Positions 17,494 through 25,783 of a DNA stretch of 64,000 bases are shown here, piece after piece. The stretch's first letter is position 1. Every line of letters begins with the position of its first letter. The notes beneath the pieces were generated by a model. The model was not told the origin of the DNA, made no database searches, and saw nothing but the letters and a program-made list of their open reading frames with translations. The translations under genes and the position numbers were made by a program. The stretch is from Palsa-504 sp963790065 (lineage in GTDB: Bacteria > Actinomycetota > Actinomycetes > Streptosporangiales > Streptosporangiaceae), in the NCBI GenBank assembly GCA_963790065.1, contig CAWBNK010000005.1, positions 372,001-436,000 on the forward strand, given 5' to 3'.

Positions 17494-18757
17494 GCACGTC
17501 GCCGTCGCCATCATCGGCGGCGGCCCGGCCGGCCTGACCGCCGCCGCTGAACTCGCCCCTCACATCGACGGCGAGGTCCGCGTCATCGAGCGCGAAGCCG
17601 AGGCGGGCGGCATCCCCCGCCACAGCAATCACCCCGGCTACGGCATCCGCGACCTCAGGCGGTTCATCTCCGGTCCCGCCTACGCCCGACGCCTGACCGC
17701 GATGGCCCAGGGCGCCGGCGCCGTGCTGCAGACCTCCGCGATGGTCACCGGCTGGGCCGGCGACCGGACCCTGGAGATCACCTCACCGGACGGCCGTGGC
17801 CGGCTGCACGCCGACGCGGTCGTGCTCGCCACCGGAGCCCGCGAACGTCCCCGGCCGGCGCGGCTGATCCCCGGCGACCGTCCCGACGGCGTCTACACCA
17901 CCGGCCAGCTGCAGAACCTGGTCCACCTCTACCACGCCGAGATCGGCCGCCGCGCCGTCATCATCGGCGCCGAGCTGGTCAGCTGGTCCGCCGTCCTCAC
18001 CTTGCGCGAGGCCGGATGCGGCACCGTGCTGATGACCAGCCAGTACCCAGCCGCCGAGTCCTATGCCGCGGTCCGCGCCGCCGGACGCCTTGCCTTTCAC
18101 GTCCCCGTCGCCACCCGGACCCGTGTCACCCGGATCAACGGCAAGTCCCGGGTGGAATCGGTGGAGATCCAGAACCTGGACAGCGGCAGCCGGCGCACCG
18201 TCCGCTGCGATACGGTCATCGCCACCGGGGACTGGATCCCCGACAACGAGCTTGCCCGTTCCGCCCGCCTGGAGATCGACCCCGCCACCCTCGGGCCTCG
18301 CGTGGACAGCGCCCTGCGCACCAGCGCCCCCGGCGTCTTCGCCGTCGGCAACCTCCTGCATGCCGTCGACACCGCCGACGTCGCCGCGCTCGACGGCCGG
18401 CACGTCGCCGCCCAGGTCCAGCACTGGCTGCGCACCCGTCAGACCCCGGGCCCCGGCGTCACCCTGATCGCCGACCCGCCACTGCGCTGGATCACCCCCC
18501 AGATCCTGCGCCGCGGCGACCCGGCCCCCGCACGCCACCGCTACCTGCTCTGGTCCGACGCCTTCATCCGCGCCCCTCGCATCCAGGCCGTTCACGACGG
18601 AAGAGTCCTGACCTCCCGGCACCTGCCCTGGCCCGCAGCACCAGGCCGGGTCTTCCGCATCCCATCCTCCCTGCTCACGAACGCCGGAGCACTGCCCGAG
18701 GAAGGGACCATACGCATCACCCTGGCGAACGGCGTGGCCGGACGCGGTAACACGTGA
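17474..18757 (+). CDS. GlpB/HcnB-like FAD/NAD(P)-binding oxidoreductase
   Basis: A 427-aa pyridine-nucleotide-disulphide-type flavoprotein. GGGPAG at 15-20 binds FAD, VVLATGARERPR is the usual second motif, and a further nucleotide-binding segment (RRAVIIGAELVSWSAVLTL) follows. TSAPGVFAVGNLLHAVDTAD is the FAD-domain signature of the family. The ATG lies 20 bases inside the upstream gene. In anaerobic-type glycerol-3-phosphate dehydrogenases and hydrogen-cyanide-synthase-like enzymes, this subunit pairs with a BFD-bearing subunit, as seen here. It is the last gene of the operon. Confidence 0.88.
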   Translation: MNQPADEHVAVAIIGGGPAGLTAAAELAPHIDGEVRVIEREAEAGGIPRHSNHPGYGIRDLRRFISGPAYARRLTAMAQGAGAVLQTSAMVTGWAGDRTLEITSPDGRGRLHADAVVLATGARERPRPARLIPGDRPDGVYTTGQLQNLVHLYHAEIGRRAVIIGAELVSWSAVLTLREAGCGTVLMTSQYPAAESYAAVRAAGRLAFHVPVATRTRVTRINGKSRVESVEIQNLDSGSRRTVRCDTVIATGDWIPDNELARSARLEIDPATLGPRVDSALRTSAPGVFAVGNLLHAVDTADVAALDGRHVAAQVQHWLRTRQTPGPGVTLIADPPLRWITPQILRRGDPAPARHRYLLWSDAFIRAPRIQAVHDGRVLTSRHLPWPAAPGRVFRIPSSLLTNAGALPEEGTIRITLANGVAGRGNT

Positions 18758-18784
18758 ACGGATGGCTGTCCGGCGCAGCGCAGT

Positions 18785-19345
18785 TCACTCCTCCCGTGAG
18801 GAGTCATAGTCCGGCTCCGCCCTGGCCAGCAGCTTGGACAGCACCCAGCTGAGCGCGGCTTGGTCGGTCGCCGTCAGGCGGTCGCTGAACAGCGCCGCTA
18901 CCAGCCGCAGATGCGATTCAATGGCAGCCAGCAGGGCGGCTCGCCCGTCGTCGGTGACCGCGATCTCGATACTGCGCCGGTCGTCGCCGGCCGTGCTGCG
19001 CGTAATCAGGCCCGCCTGCTCCATCCGGGCCAGCAGTCGGCTCACACCGCTTTCGCTGAGCAGCACGCGATCCCGCAGCTCTTTCTGACGCGCCCGCATG
19101 CCAGGCAGGTCGGCGAGGTGCACCAGGACGTCGAACCACTCCAGCGGCAGCTGATGCTCGCGCAGCATCTCATCGGCAAGCTGCTCGACGATCTGCCGGT
19201 GCGCAGCGAGAAAGGACTGCCAAAGGGGGGTTTGCTGATTCAGCCGCGCTAGCGCCTCTTCAAGCTCACCCGCTACCTCCGCCGAGCGTGCCGTGCTGGC
19301 CGGCGGAGACTGCCGGGCCGGTTCGATGCGTCCCTTCGACGTCAC
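18785..19345 (-). CDS. MarR-family transcriptional regulator
   Basis: A 186-aa regulator. The winged helix carries the standard MarR wing text DDRRSIEIAVTDDGRAAL, preceded by a recognition helix region (LSESGVSRLLARMEQAGLIT). A 35-residue N-terminal extension precedes the usual domain. The GTG start at 19345 follows GAGGTGAG. It is divergent from the yceI operon at 19917. Two 22-bp palindromes in the gap, one over the operon promoter, are its probable operators. The inducer is unknown; antibiotics, phenols or oxidants are typical for the family. Confidence 0.9.
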   Translation of the reverse strand: MTSKGRIEPARQSPPASTARSAEVAGELEEALARLNQQTPLWQSFLAAHRQIVEQLADEMLREHQLPLEWFDVLVHLADLPGMRARQKELRDRVLLSESGVSRLLARMEQAGLITRSTAGDDRRSIEIAVTDDGRAALLAAIESHLRLVAALFSDRLTATDQAALSWVLSKLLARAEPDYDSSREE

Positions 19346-19631
19346 TATGTGTACTCACCTCGGCGAAGTTCGGCCATGTCGGGCGGGACTACTTGAGCGG
19401 GCAAGCTGTGCGCACGCCGATATCACGATACTGCGGCGATGACACCCCGACAGCACACGCCACTGGAATAGATCCTGCCACAGGGCCGCGATCAGCGACG
19501 GAGCCGCGTCCTCGGCTGCCGGGACGTCCATGTCCGGGACTGGCTGCGTCATTCATGCAGGCTCATCGTCTCTGCTCACCTCGCGCAGGATGCCAGCTGA
19601 CACGGTTACGCTCATCCGACGTACTGTCATT

Positions 19632-19653
19632 TTACACGCGCAAGCAAGTAAAT
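19632..19653. promoter_or_regulatory. MarR-type palindromic operator, distal copy
   Basis: An imperfect palindrome with TTTAC at one end and GTAAA at the other. It contains GCGCAAGCAAGTAA (19638-19651), the exact reverse complement of TTACTTGCTTGCGC in the second copy at 19808-19821. It lies upstream of both divergent genes. The rest of the 570-bp gap (19346-19916) holds no convincing gene. Confidence 0.6.
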
Positions 19654-19807
19654 ATCAGGGGTTGACTTTGCCAGTCTTAAGTCGAACAAGCGCGAAAAAT
19701 TAGCTCTTTCACTGGCGATTATCATATTCGATCAGTGAATATCACTGTGAACTAGGTCCAGCTCTCCTCAACGCTGCACGGCACACCCGACAGTTCGGAG
19801 CACCGCA

Positions 19808-19839
19808 TTACTTGCTTGCGCACGTAAGCATGTTAGGCT
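19808..19839 (+). promoter_or_regulatory. yceI-operon promoter overlapped by a MarR operator
   Basis: The second palindrome spans 19808-19827 (TTAC.TGC....GCA.GTAA arms). Inside it TTGCTT (19812-19817) is followed after 16 bp by TAGGCT (19834-19839), a plausible -35/-10 pair reading toward yceI. Bound MarR would cover the -35 box. Confidence 0.55.
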
Positions 19840-19916
19840 GGCCGCATCCGGCCCGTTCGGGACGCGAGTGAAGCCCGGGACGGCGCCCTGATCCCCATCA
19901 GGAAGGAACCGCTGTC

Positions 19917-20441
19917 ATGTCGACTACCAGCACTGCAGTGCAAGCACCGCCGGTCGGCCGGTACGCCATCGACCCCGCCGGGTCATCAGTCACGTTCGAG
20001 ACCAAGCACATGTTCGGGCTCGGCAAGGTCCGCGGCACGCTCAAGGTGACCCGCGGCGTGATCACCATCGCCGATCCGCCGGAGGACTCGCGGGTAGAAG
20101 CCGAGGTCTCCGCGTCAAGTTTCTCGACCAGAAACCTCATGCGCGATCCCCAGGTGCGCTCCCGCCTGTTCCTCGACGCCCGCCGCCATCCGGCGATCTC
20201 GTTCCGTTCCGACGGCATCCGGCAGCACGGCGGAGGCTGGACGGTTACCGGGGTCCTCACGGTAAAGGGACGTACGGCGCCCGTTGAGCTGACCGTCACC
20301 GGTGTCTCCGCCGAGGACGCGGCCATCGTCTTCCGGGCCTATGGCACCGTCGACCGCTATGCGCACGGCATCACGGTGATGCCCGGGATGGCAGCTCGCC
20401 GACTCTCGATCCAGGTCGCCGCGCGCGCCACACGAGCCTAG
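19917..20441 (+). CDS. YceI-family lipid-binding protein
   Basis: A 174-aa YceI-like beta-barrel, a family that binds isoprenoid-type lipids in a lipocalin-like fold. Family text is clear: YAIDPAGSSVTFETKHMFGL, then DPQVRSRLFLDARRHPAISF and GVLTVKGRTAPVELTV. No signal peptide is present, so this member is probably cytoplasmic. AGGAAGGA precedes the ATG. It is the first gene of a six-member row that continues through tatC, with gaps of 19-59 bp, under a MarR-controlled promoter. Confidence 0.9.
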   Translation: MSTTSTAVQAPPVGRYAIDPAGSSVTFETKHMFGLGKVRGTLKVTRGVITIADPPEDSRVEAEVSASSFSTRNLMRDPQVRSRLFLDARRHPAISFRSDGIRQHGGGWTVTGVLTVKGRTAPVELTVTGVSAEDAAIVFRAYGTVDRYAHGITVMPGMAARRLSIQVAARATRA

Positions 20442-20488
20442 CCACCCGCGAATCACGGCAGCCCGTCATCACCAGAAAGGTGACCCGA

Positions 20489-21574
20489 ATGACCAGATCT
20501 ACCTCAGAGCCAGGCACCCTCGCGAGCCGCCAGCTCCTGACCCGCCGCAACCTGATCGCGTCAACAGGGCTGGTAGCGGCGGCCGTTACCGCTGCGCCGC
20601 TGCTCGGACGGGGCACCGCCGAAGCCGCAGTCGTCGCCGCCTGCCCGCCGGGAACCACAGCGCCGGTCCCGCCGCCGGCCAAGGGCCCGGCCATCCCCAA
20701 GTCCGGCTACCTGGTCGAGGAGATCGGCGACCGCGTCTTCTGGCTGACTGACGGCCTCTACCAGATGATCTTCATGACAACCGCGGAGGGAGTCGTCGCG
20801 GTCGACGCCCCGCCCACTATCGGGCACAACATCGTGCGGGCCATCGCGACCGTGACCAAGTCACATGTCACCCATGCCATCTACAGCCACCACCATGCCG
20901 ACCATACCGGCGCGATGATTCTTTACACGGGAGCCCGCTTCTACGCGCAGAGCGAGGTCGCCGGCCTGCTGAGGCAGACGAGAGACCCGAACCGCCCGCT
21001 CCCTGATGTCACGTTCGACGACCAGCTGACCGTCCAGGCCAGCGAGGACCGCGTCGAACTGGCCTACCACGGCCCCAACCACTCTCCCGGCAACATCTTC
21101 ACCTACCTGCCGGCCCAGCGGGTCCTCATGCTCGTCGATATCGTCTTCCCCGGCTGGGTGCCCTTCGCCTACCTGGCCGAGTCGCAGAACATCCCGGGCT
21201 GGCTCGAAGCCCCGGCGCAGGCGCTCGGCTACCCGTTCCACACATACGTCGGCGGCCACCTCACCCGGCTGGGCACCCGCGACAACGTGGTCATTCAGCA
21301 GGAATACGTGGCCGATCTCAAGGCACAGGCCGCCAGCGCGATCGATACCTTCAACATCGCCGACGTCTACAAGTCCGTCGATCCGGCTAACCCGTGGGCC
21401 ATCTTCCGCGGCTACCTGGACGGCGTCGCCGCCCAGGCCGCCAACGCGGTAACACCCCGCTGGATCGACCGGCTCGGCGGGGCCGACGTCTATACCCTGC
21501 CCAACGCCTACCAGCTCGTTGAGTCGCTGCGAATCGACTACGGCCACCTCGGCGCGTTCGGGATCCACCCCTAG
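20489..21574 (+). CDS. Tat-exported metallo-beta-lactamase-fold hydrolase
   Basis: A 361-aa MBL-fold protein. The N-terminus has a twin-arginine export signal (TRRNLIAST, arginines 19-20, then a hydrophobic stretch ending in an alanine-rich cleavage region near residue 47). The metal motif HHHADH is at 134-139, followed by later His/Asp ligands (GPNHSPGN, MLVDIVFPG, GGHLTR). ATG 20489 is preferred because AGAAAGG lies eight bases upstream; an in-frame GTG at 20480 overlaps that site. Folded export by Tat would suit a metalloenzyme, and tatA and tatC lie three and four genes downstream in the same row. Substrate unknown. Confidence 0.88.
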   Translation: MTRSTSEPGTLASRQLLTRRNLIASTGLVAAAVTAAPLLGRGTAEAAVVAACPPGTTAPVPPPAKGPAIPKSGYLVEEIGDRVFWLTDGLYQMIFMTTAEGVVAVDAPPTIGHNIVRAIATVTKSHVTHAIYSHHHADHTGAMILYTGARFYAQSEVAGLLRQTRDPNRPLPDVTFDDQLTVQASEDRVELAYHGPNHSPGNIFTYLPAQRVLMLVDIVFPGWVPFAYLAESQNIPGWLEAPAQALGYPFHTYVGGHLTRLGTRDNVVIQQEYVADLKAQAASAIDTFNIADVYKSVDPANPWAIFRGYLDGVAAQAANAVTPRWIDRLGGADVYTLPNAYQLVESLRIDYGHLGAFGIHP

Positions 21575-21619
21575 TTACCCGGACTCCCGCCAGCCCGGAC
21601 CACCTTCTGGAGAAGACAA

Positions 21620-22249
21620 ATGGCTGCAACCTCTGCGCAGGCAAGCCTCGAGACCAGCCTGACCAGGCTCGGCGACGACGGCCGCGCTCTCCTTTTCACC
21701 GAAGCCCGCACGGCAAACACCTTCAGCGACCGCCCGGTGACCAGCGAACAGCTCCGGGAGATTTACGAGCTCATGAAATGGGGACCGACATGGTCCAACA
21801 CCCTGCCCCTGCGGATCGTTTACGTCACTACACCAGACGGAAAGGCCCGGCTGCTAACGCACCTGCAACCCGGGAACGTCGGCAAGGCGGCCCAGGCGCC
21901 GGTCAACGCCATCTTGGCCGCTGACGCCGCCTTCCACCACCAGATTCCCCGCCTGTTTCCCTTCCGCGCCGGGATGCGGGACGCTCTCGAAACAAACCCA
22001 GGGCTCCGGGACAAAATCGGCACCGGCGGCGCATGGATGCAGGCCGCCTACTTCGTCATCGCCGTCCGTGCAGCCGGCCTGGCCGCCGGGCCCATGGGAG
22101 GGTTCGACAGCGCAGGCCTCGATGGCGAGTTCTTCCCATCCGGGAACTGGCGGTCATTCCTCATCGTCAACATCGGCTACCCCGGCCAGAGCCCCTGGTA
22201 CGAACGCCTGCCCAGGCTGGACTATGCGGAAGCCGTCCGGCACGCCTAA
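21620..22249 (+). CDS. nitroreductase-family protein (RutE/malonic semialdehyde reductase-like)
   Basis: A 209-aa FMN-dependent NAD(P)H oxidoreductase of the nitroreductase fold, closest in motif layout to RutE/HadB-like enzymes. TEARTANTFSDRPVT near the N-terminus, MKWGPTWSNTLPLR for the FMN phosphate site, and GPMGGFDSAGLDGEFFP are typical. The enzymes reduce small semialdehydes or nitro groups. It has a ribosome site (GGAGAAG) and lies 45 bp after the MBL gene and 59 bp before tatA. Its link to the export genes is unclear; a shared role in detoxifying a MarR inducer is possible. Confidence 0.88.
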   Translation: MAATSAQASLETSLTRLGDDGRALLFTEARTANTFSDRPVTSEQLREIYELMKWGPTWSNTLPLRIVYVTTPDGKARLLTHLQPGNVGKAAQAPVNAILAADAAFHHQIPRLFPFRAGMRDALETNPGLRDKIGTGGAWMQAAYFVIAVRAAGLAAGPMGGFDSAGLDGEFFPSGNWRSFLIVNIGYPGQSPWYERLPRLDYAEAVRHA

Positions 22250-22308
22250 CCCGCCTGCTCGTCCCTGCCAGGCGGCAGCAAGCGCCTATCCCGATAAGGA
22301 GAACGTCC

Positions 22309-22683
22309 ATGATGGGTGACCTGTTCGATAGTCCGTGGAAGATCCTGATCGTCGCCCTGGTGATCATCGTGCTGTTCGGATCGAAGAAGCTCCCGTCCGC
22401 GGCGCGCTCGCTCGGCCAGTCGATGCGCATCCTGCAGAAGGAAGTGCGCGGCCTGCACGAGGACGAGCCCGAATCGCGCGCCGGGACCGCTCAGGCAGCC
22501 GACCAGGCACCTGCCGAGATCACCGGCGGCGCCCCGGCCGGCCAGCCGGCCCAGCAGACGCAGATCGACGCGCTGCAGCAGCAGATCCGTGACCTGCAGC
22601 GTGCGACCACCCCGAACGCCGCGCCGGAGCCGCCCGCCGCAGCGGCCGCCAGGGTCTCCCGCCCGGCAGGGCAGCCCATCTAG
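22309..22683 (+). CDS. tatA: Sec-independent translocase subunit TatA
   Basis: A 124-aa TatA/TatE-type protein. One N-terminal membrane helix (PWKILIVALVIIVLFGSKKL) is followed by the FG hinge and an amphipathic helix (PSAARSLGQSMRILQKEVRG). A long Ala/Pro/Gln-rich tail follows. TatA multimers form the pore for folded Tat substrates. ATG 22309 follows AAGGAG at 22296-22301. It is directly upstream of tatC and downstream of a Tat-signal-bearing MBL protein, suggesting a local, cargo-linked Tat system. Confidence 0.92.
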   Translation: MMGDLFDSPWKILIVALVIIVLFGSKKLPSAARSLGQSMRILQKEVRGLHEDEPESRAGTAQAADQAPAEITGGAPAGQPAQQTQIDALQQQIRDLQRATTPNAAPEPPAAAAARVSRPAGQPI

Positions 22684-22702
22684 CCGCGCCTGGACCCCGG
22701 TC

Positions 22703-23581
22703 ATGGCCAGGCTCCCCGGCGCCATCGCGGGCGCCCGCATCGTCGGCGAGCGCTTCGTGCACTCCCAGCGGCAGCAGAACCCCGAAGGCCGCATGCCGTT
22801 CCTGGATCACATCCGCGAGCTGCGCAACCGCGTCGTCAAAATAGCGCTCGCCCTGGTCGCAGGGATGACCGCCGGGTTCATCTTCTTCAACCAGGCCTGG
22901 CACGTCATCGAGCGCCCGCTGTGCTCGGCTACCATCCGCGGGCACTCCGGCTGCCGCACGCTCGGCGTCAACCAGCTCGTCCTGAACGGCCCGCTCGACC
23001 CGTTCTACCTGAGGGTGAAAGTCGCGCTGATCGCCGGGGTGATCCTGTCCTCGCCGATCTGGCTCTACCAGATCTGGGCGTTCGTCACGCCCGGCCTGCA
23101 GACCAGGGAAAAGCGGTGGAGCTACATCTTCCTCGGTGCGGCCATTCCGTTGTTCGGCATCGGCATCACGCTGTGCTACCTATCGCTGGGCCGGTCCATG
23201 CACTACCTGCTCGGCCTGACGCCGGGCGGCGTGCAGAACCTGATCCAGGTCGACCAGTACATGAGCTTCGCGGTCGCGATGATGCTGGCCTTCGGGCTCG
23301 CGTTCGAGGTGCCGCTGCTCATCGTCATGCTGAACCTGACCGGGATCCTGACCCACGAGCGGTTCCGGAAGTCGCGGCGGGTGCTGATCTTCGGGGTGTT
23401 CCTTATCGCAGGCATGGCCAACCCGAGCCCGGATCCGCTCACGATGCTGATCCTCGGCGGGGCCTGCGCGCTCCTGGTCGAGGCGGCCGAGCTCATCGTG
23501 TGGTCCCACGACCGGCACCGGGCCCGGCTACACCCGGATCCCGATGCCGGCCTTGCCGACGACGAGCCGTCCCCGCTGTAG
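22703..23581 (+). CDS. tatC: twin-arginine translocase subunit TatC
   Basis: A 292-aa integral membrane protein with six helices. MPFLDHIRELRNRVVK is the conserved TatC N-terminal cytosolic motif and SSPIWLYQIWAFVTPGLQ the central motif. FGLAFEVPLLIVML and FGVFLIAGMANPSPDPLTML are further signatures, and the glutamate in the FEVP segment is kept. TatC recognises the RR signal. A 30-residue N-terminal extension precedes the usual start, and an internal ATG (MPFLDH) is an alternative. It begins 19 bp after tatA and is followed 27 bp later by a truncated tatA-like stump. Confidence 0.95.
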   Translation: MARLPGAIAGARIVGERFVHSQRQQNPEGRMPFLDHIRELRNRVVKIALALVAGMTAGFIFFNQAWHVIERPLCSATIRGHSGCRTLGVNQLVLNGPLDPFYLRVKVALIAGVILSSPIWLYQIWAFVTPGLQTREKRWSYIFLGAAIPLFGIGITLCYLSLGRSMHYLLGLTPGGVQNLIQVDQYMSFAVAMMLAFGLAFEVPLLIVMLNLTGILTHERFRKSRRVLIFGVFLIAGMANPSPDPLTMLILGGACALLVEAAELIVWSHDRHRARLHPDPDAGLADDEPSPL

Positions 23582-23608
23582 TCAGCCGGCCGGGGAAGGG
23601 ACTGAGCG

Positions 23609-23701
23609 GTGTTCGACCTGTCCATCCCTAAGCTGCTGGTTCTCGCGGTGATCGCGCTTGTCATCTTCGGGCCGTCTCAGCTGTTGCGCTGTGGCTCCTG
23701 A
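23609..23701 (+). pseudogene. truncated second tatA/tatB-like gene
   Basis: GTG at 23609, preceded by GGGGAAGGG, opens a 30-codon frame reading FDLSIPKLLVLAVIALVIFG PSQLL, then CGS and a stop. This is the TatA-type membrane helix and FGP hinge, but the amphipathic helix and tail are gone. The break coincides with the end of the collinear operon, so a deletion or insertion cut the operon here. A 30-aa peptide with a helix could still be made. Confidence 0.65.
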
Positions 23702-23903
23702 GAACCCTCAACCCTGGGCAAACGCCTTACTGGCGTCACGGGCCACCGAGTGTGGCAAACGGGCGAGAAGTCCACCACCATGCTGAGTCAGGCTCAAGAA
23801 TCAGCTGCCGAGCGCAACGAGACGGCGGCAGATCGGGCACGGAATCACCGGCCAGGCCATCCCGCCTGACCGGAAGAAGGCACACTGACCTGGGCTTTCA
23901 GGA

Positions 23904-23950
23904 TGGAGCGGGTGACGGGAATCGAACTCGCACTATCAGCTCGGGAATCT
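23904..23950 (-). other. 3' half of a tRNA-Gly (CCC) gene, likely an old attachment site
   Basis: On the minus strand the sequence reads from the anticodon loop (TTCCCGA) through GCTGA, the T arm (GCGAG-TTCGATT-CCCGT, one mismatch) to the acceptor strand CACCCGC-T-CCA. The 5' half is absent; the expected acceptor and D arm do not occur upstream. Such 3' halves are left where an integrative element recombines into a tRNA gene. The orphan end faces low coordinates, so the former element would lie on the high-coordinate side. No integrase gene remains nearby. Confidence 0.6.
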
Positions 23951-24142
23951 GTACCGTCCGGGCTGCTGTGAGACCTGCGATGTGGGGTGACCGTGAGAGA
24001 CCCTTGGTCACCGAGGTTAATGGCACGCTAATGGCACGGCGGATCGCGGTGTGACCGCCATGTCATCGGCGGGGCCGGTCATGCAGGACCGCTGCCGCAC
24101 GGCGGACGTGATCGAGGGCATTGTGCGTGCGAGACTGCGGCC

Positions 24143-25069
24143 ATGGAAGATGTCGCTACCCGCACGCGGGGCCGGGTCGCCGCGAACGGTATCAAGCTGG
24201 CGTACGAGACGTTCGGTGACCCGGCCGCTCCGCCGGTGGTGCTGATCATGGGCTTGGCGACGCAGATGATCGCCTGGCCCGACCCGATATGCGAAGGCCT
24301 GGCCCGGCGCGGCCTGTTCGTCGTCCGGTTCGACAACCGGGACGTCGGTGAGTCGACCCACCTGCGGAACCTTCCGCCGCCGCGGCTGGCCGGCATCGTG
24401 GTGGGGCGCACGCCGCCGCCGTACTCGATCAGCGACATGGCCGCGGACGCCGCCGGGCTCATCGACGGCCTGGGGCTGGGTCAGGTCCATCTGGTCGGGG
24501 CGTCGATGGGCGGGTTCATCGCGCAGGCCGTCGCGCTGGAGCACGCGGCCCGGGTGCGCACTCTTACGCTGATGATGACCTCCACCGGGTCCCGCCGGGT
24601 GGGGCAGCCCAGACCCCGGGTCTACGCCCGGCTGCTGCGGCGGCGCGGGGCCGAGGGCCGGCCCGCGGCTATTGCCGCGGCCGTGGAGACGTTCCGGCTC
24701 ATCGGCTCGCACGGCTTCGCGTTCGACGAGCAGTACGTGCATGACATTGCCGGCCGGAGCTGGGACCGCGGATACGACCCGGACGGCCGCCTGCGGCAGC
24801 TCGCGGCGAGCGCGAGCCAGCCGAACCGCACGGCAGATCTTCACCGGATCACGGTCCCGGCGCTGGTCATTCACGGGCTGGATGACCCGCTGGTCGCGCC
24901 GAGCGGGGGCCTGGCGATCGCCCGGGCCATCCCGGGCTCCCGTTTCGTGGGGTTCCCCGGCATGGGGCACGACCTGCCCCGGGCACTGTGGCCGGAGTTC
25001 GTCAACCAGATCGCGGCGCTGGCCGCGGCAGGCGAACAGCGCAGCGGCCACAGACCACCAGCAGACTAG
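24143..25069 (+). CDS. alpha/beta-fold hydrolase
   Basis: A 308-aa cytoplasmic alpha/beta hydrolase, related in layout to the EstA/TAP-like and 3-oxoadipate enol-lactonase-type esterases. VVLIMGLATQMIAWP forms the oxyanion region and RFDNRDVGES is typical. The nucleophile elbow is GASMGGF (Ser near residue 121). The acid is likely Asp in HGLDDPLV and the His is in GMGHDLP. It starts about 190 bp from the tRNA fragment and is surrounded by broken genes, so it may be cargo of a past insertion. Substrate unknown. Confidence 0.88.
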   Translation: MEDVATRTRGRVAANGIKLAYETFGDPAAPPVVLIMGLATQMIAWPDPICEGLARRGLFVVRFDNRDVGESTHLRNLPPPRLAGIVVGRTPPPYSISDMAADAAGLIDGLGLGQVHLVGASMGGFIAQAVALEHAARVRTLTLMMTSTGSRRVGQPRPRVYARLLRRRGAEGRPAAIAAAVETFRLIGSHGFAFDEQYVHDIAGRSWDRGYDPDGRLRQLAASASQPNRTADLHRITVPALVIHGLDDPLVAPSGGLAIARAIPGSRFVGFPGMGHDLPRALWPEFVNQIAALAAAGEQRSGHRPPAD

Positions 25070-25403
25070 CCACACGACGTGGTACCGCGATCCTCAGGCG
25101 GCAGCGGCGCTTGAGCGAGGCGCACACTGCCGCCGTTCTGGCGCATACTAGGCCGCCCGGCGCGGCTGACAGCGGCCACGCAGACCTGGTTGATCTGCGC
25201 TTTCGTGAGCTGCGGCCCTAGCAACGCTTGCTCGGGCATGGCGGGCCGGGGTTATCCAGGCTCGCGTGTGTCAGGGTTGGGGCGTGGCCAGCTGGCTTGA
25301 TCGCCAGGTAGATCAGCCGCGTTCGCCACCCGGCGACGACGGCGGTCGAGCTCAAGCGCCGGCATGCGAAGCCGGGTCAGCGCCTCCAGCGTGTTGAGCG
25401 CCG
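25070..25403. other. intergenic, no gene seen
   Basis: About 330 bp between the hydrolase and the ion-channel relic. Short minus-strand stretches (for example LNTLEALTRLRMPALELD) look protein-like but have no start, ribosome site or recognisable family. Confidence 0.3.
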
Positions 25404-25702
25404 TCATTCGTCGGCGGGGTTCTCCCGCAGTCCTCCTCTTTCCTGACCCGGTCGCCAGCCACTGACGACCTTGGCCGCCGCCGTGACCAGGAACAGCTGA
25501 CCGATCAGCATCTCAAGCACGGCGAAGGTCTGGCCCGGGTGCCCGGCGGGACAAGGTTGCCGTACCCAGTCGTGGTGGCCGTGGTGAACGAGAAGAACAG
25601 ATCCTGCGAGAGCGTACTGCGGCCTGGGACCCCGAAGAACGGCGGCTGCGTTTGACTGAGTCCCAGGGCATGGTAAAGGAAGGTGAAGAACATCCCGGCC
25701 AT
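25404..25702 (-). pseudogene. truncated and frameshifted two-helix potassium-type ion channel
   Basis: The minus strand encodes MAGMFFTFLYHALG, then FFSFTTATTTGYGNLVPPG. This is a pore loop and selectivity filter (TTTGYGNLVP) of a potassium-type channel. A frame change near 25540 moves the rest (TFAVLEMLIGQLFLVTAAAK VVSGW, stop at 25404) into another frame. The 5' part with the first helices is missing, as the upstream text is unrelated. The gene is therefore broken twice. Confidence 0.65.
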
Positions 25703-25783
25703 CAGTGGTCCCTAAGATCGCCGGTTAAATCCGGGACACTTCGTTAGCGACCGAGTGTCGTCAGGGATCGGGAGGTACCTGCC

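Noticed and set aside
19355..19552. 65-codon minus-strand frame (MTQPVPDMDVPAAEDAAPSL...)
   Set aside because: The first 30 residues look plausible but the rest is composition-driven, there is no ribosome site, and it overlaps the MarR promoter region.
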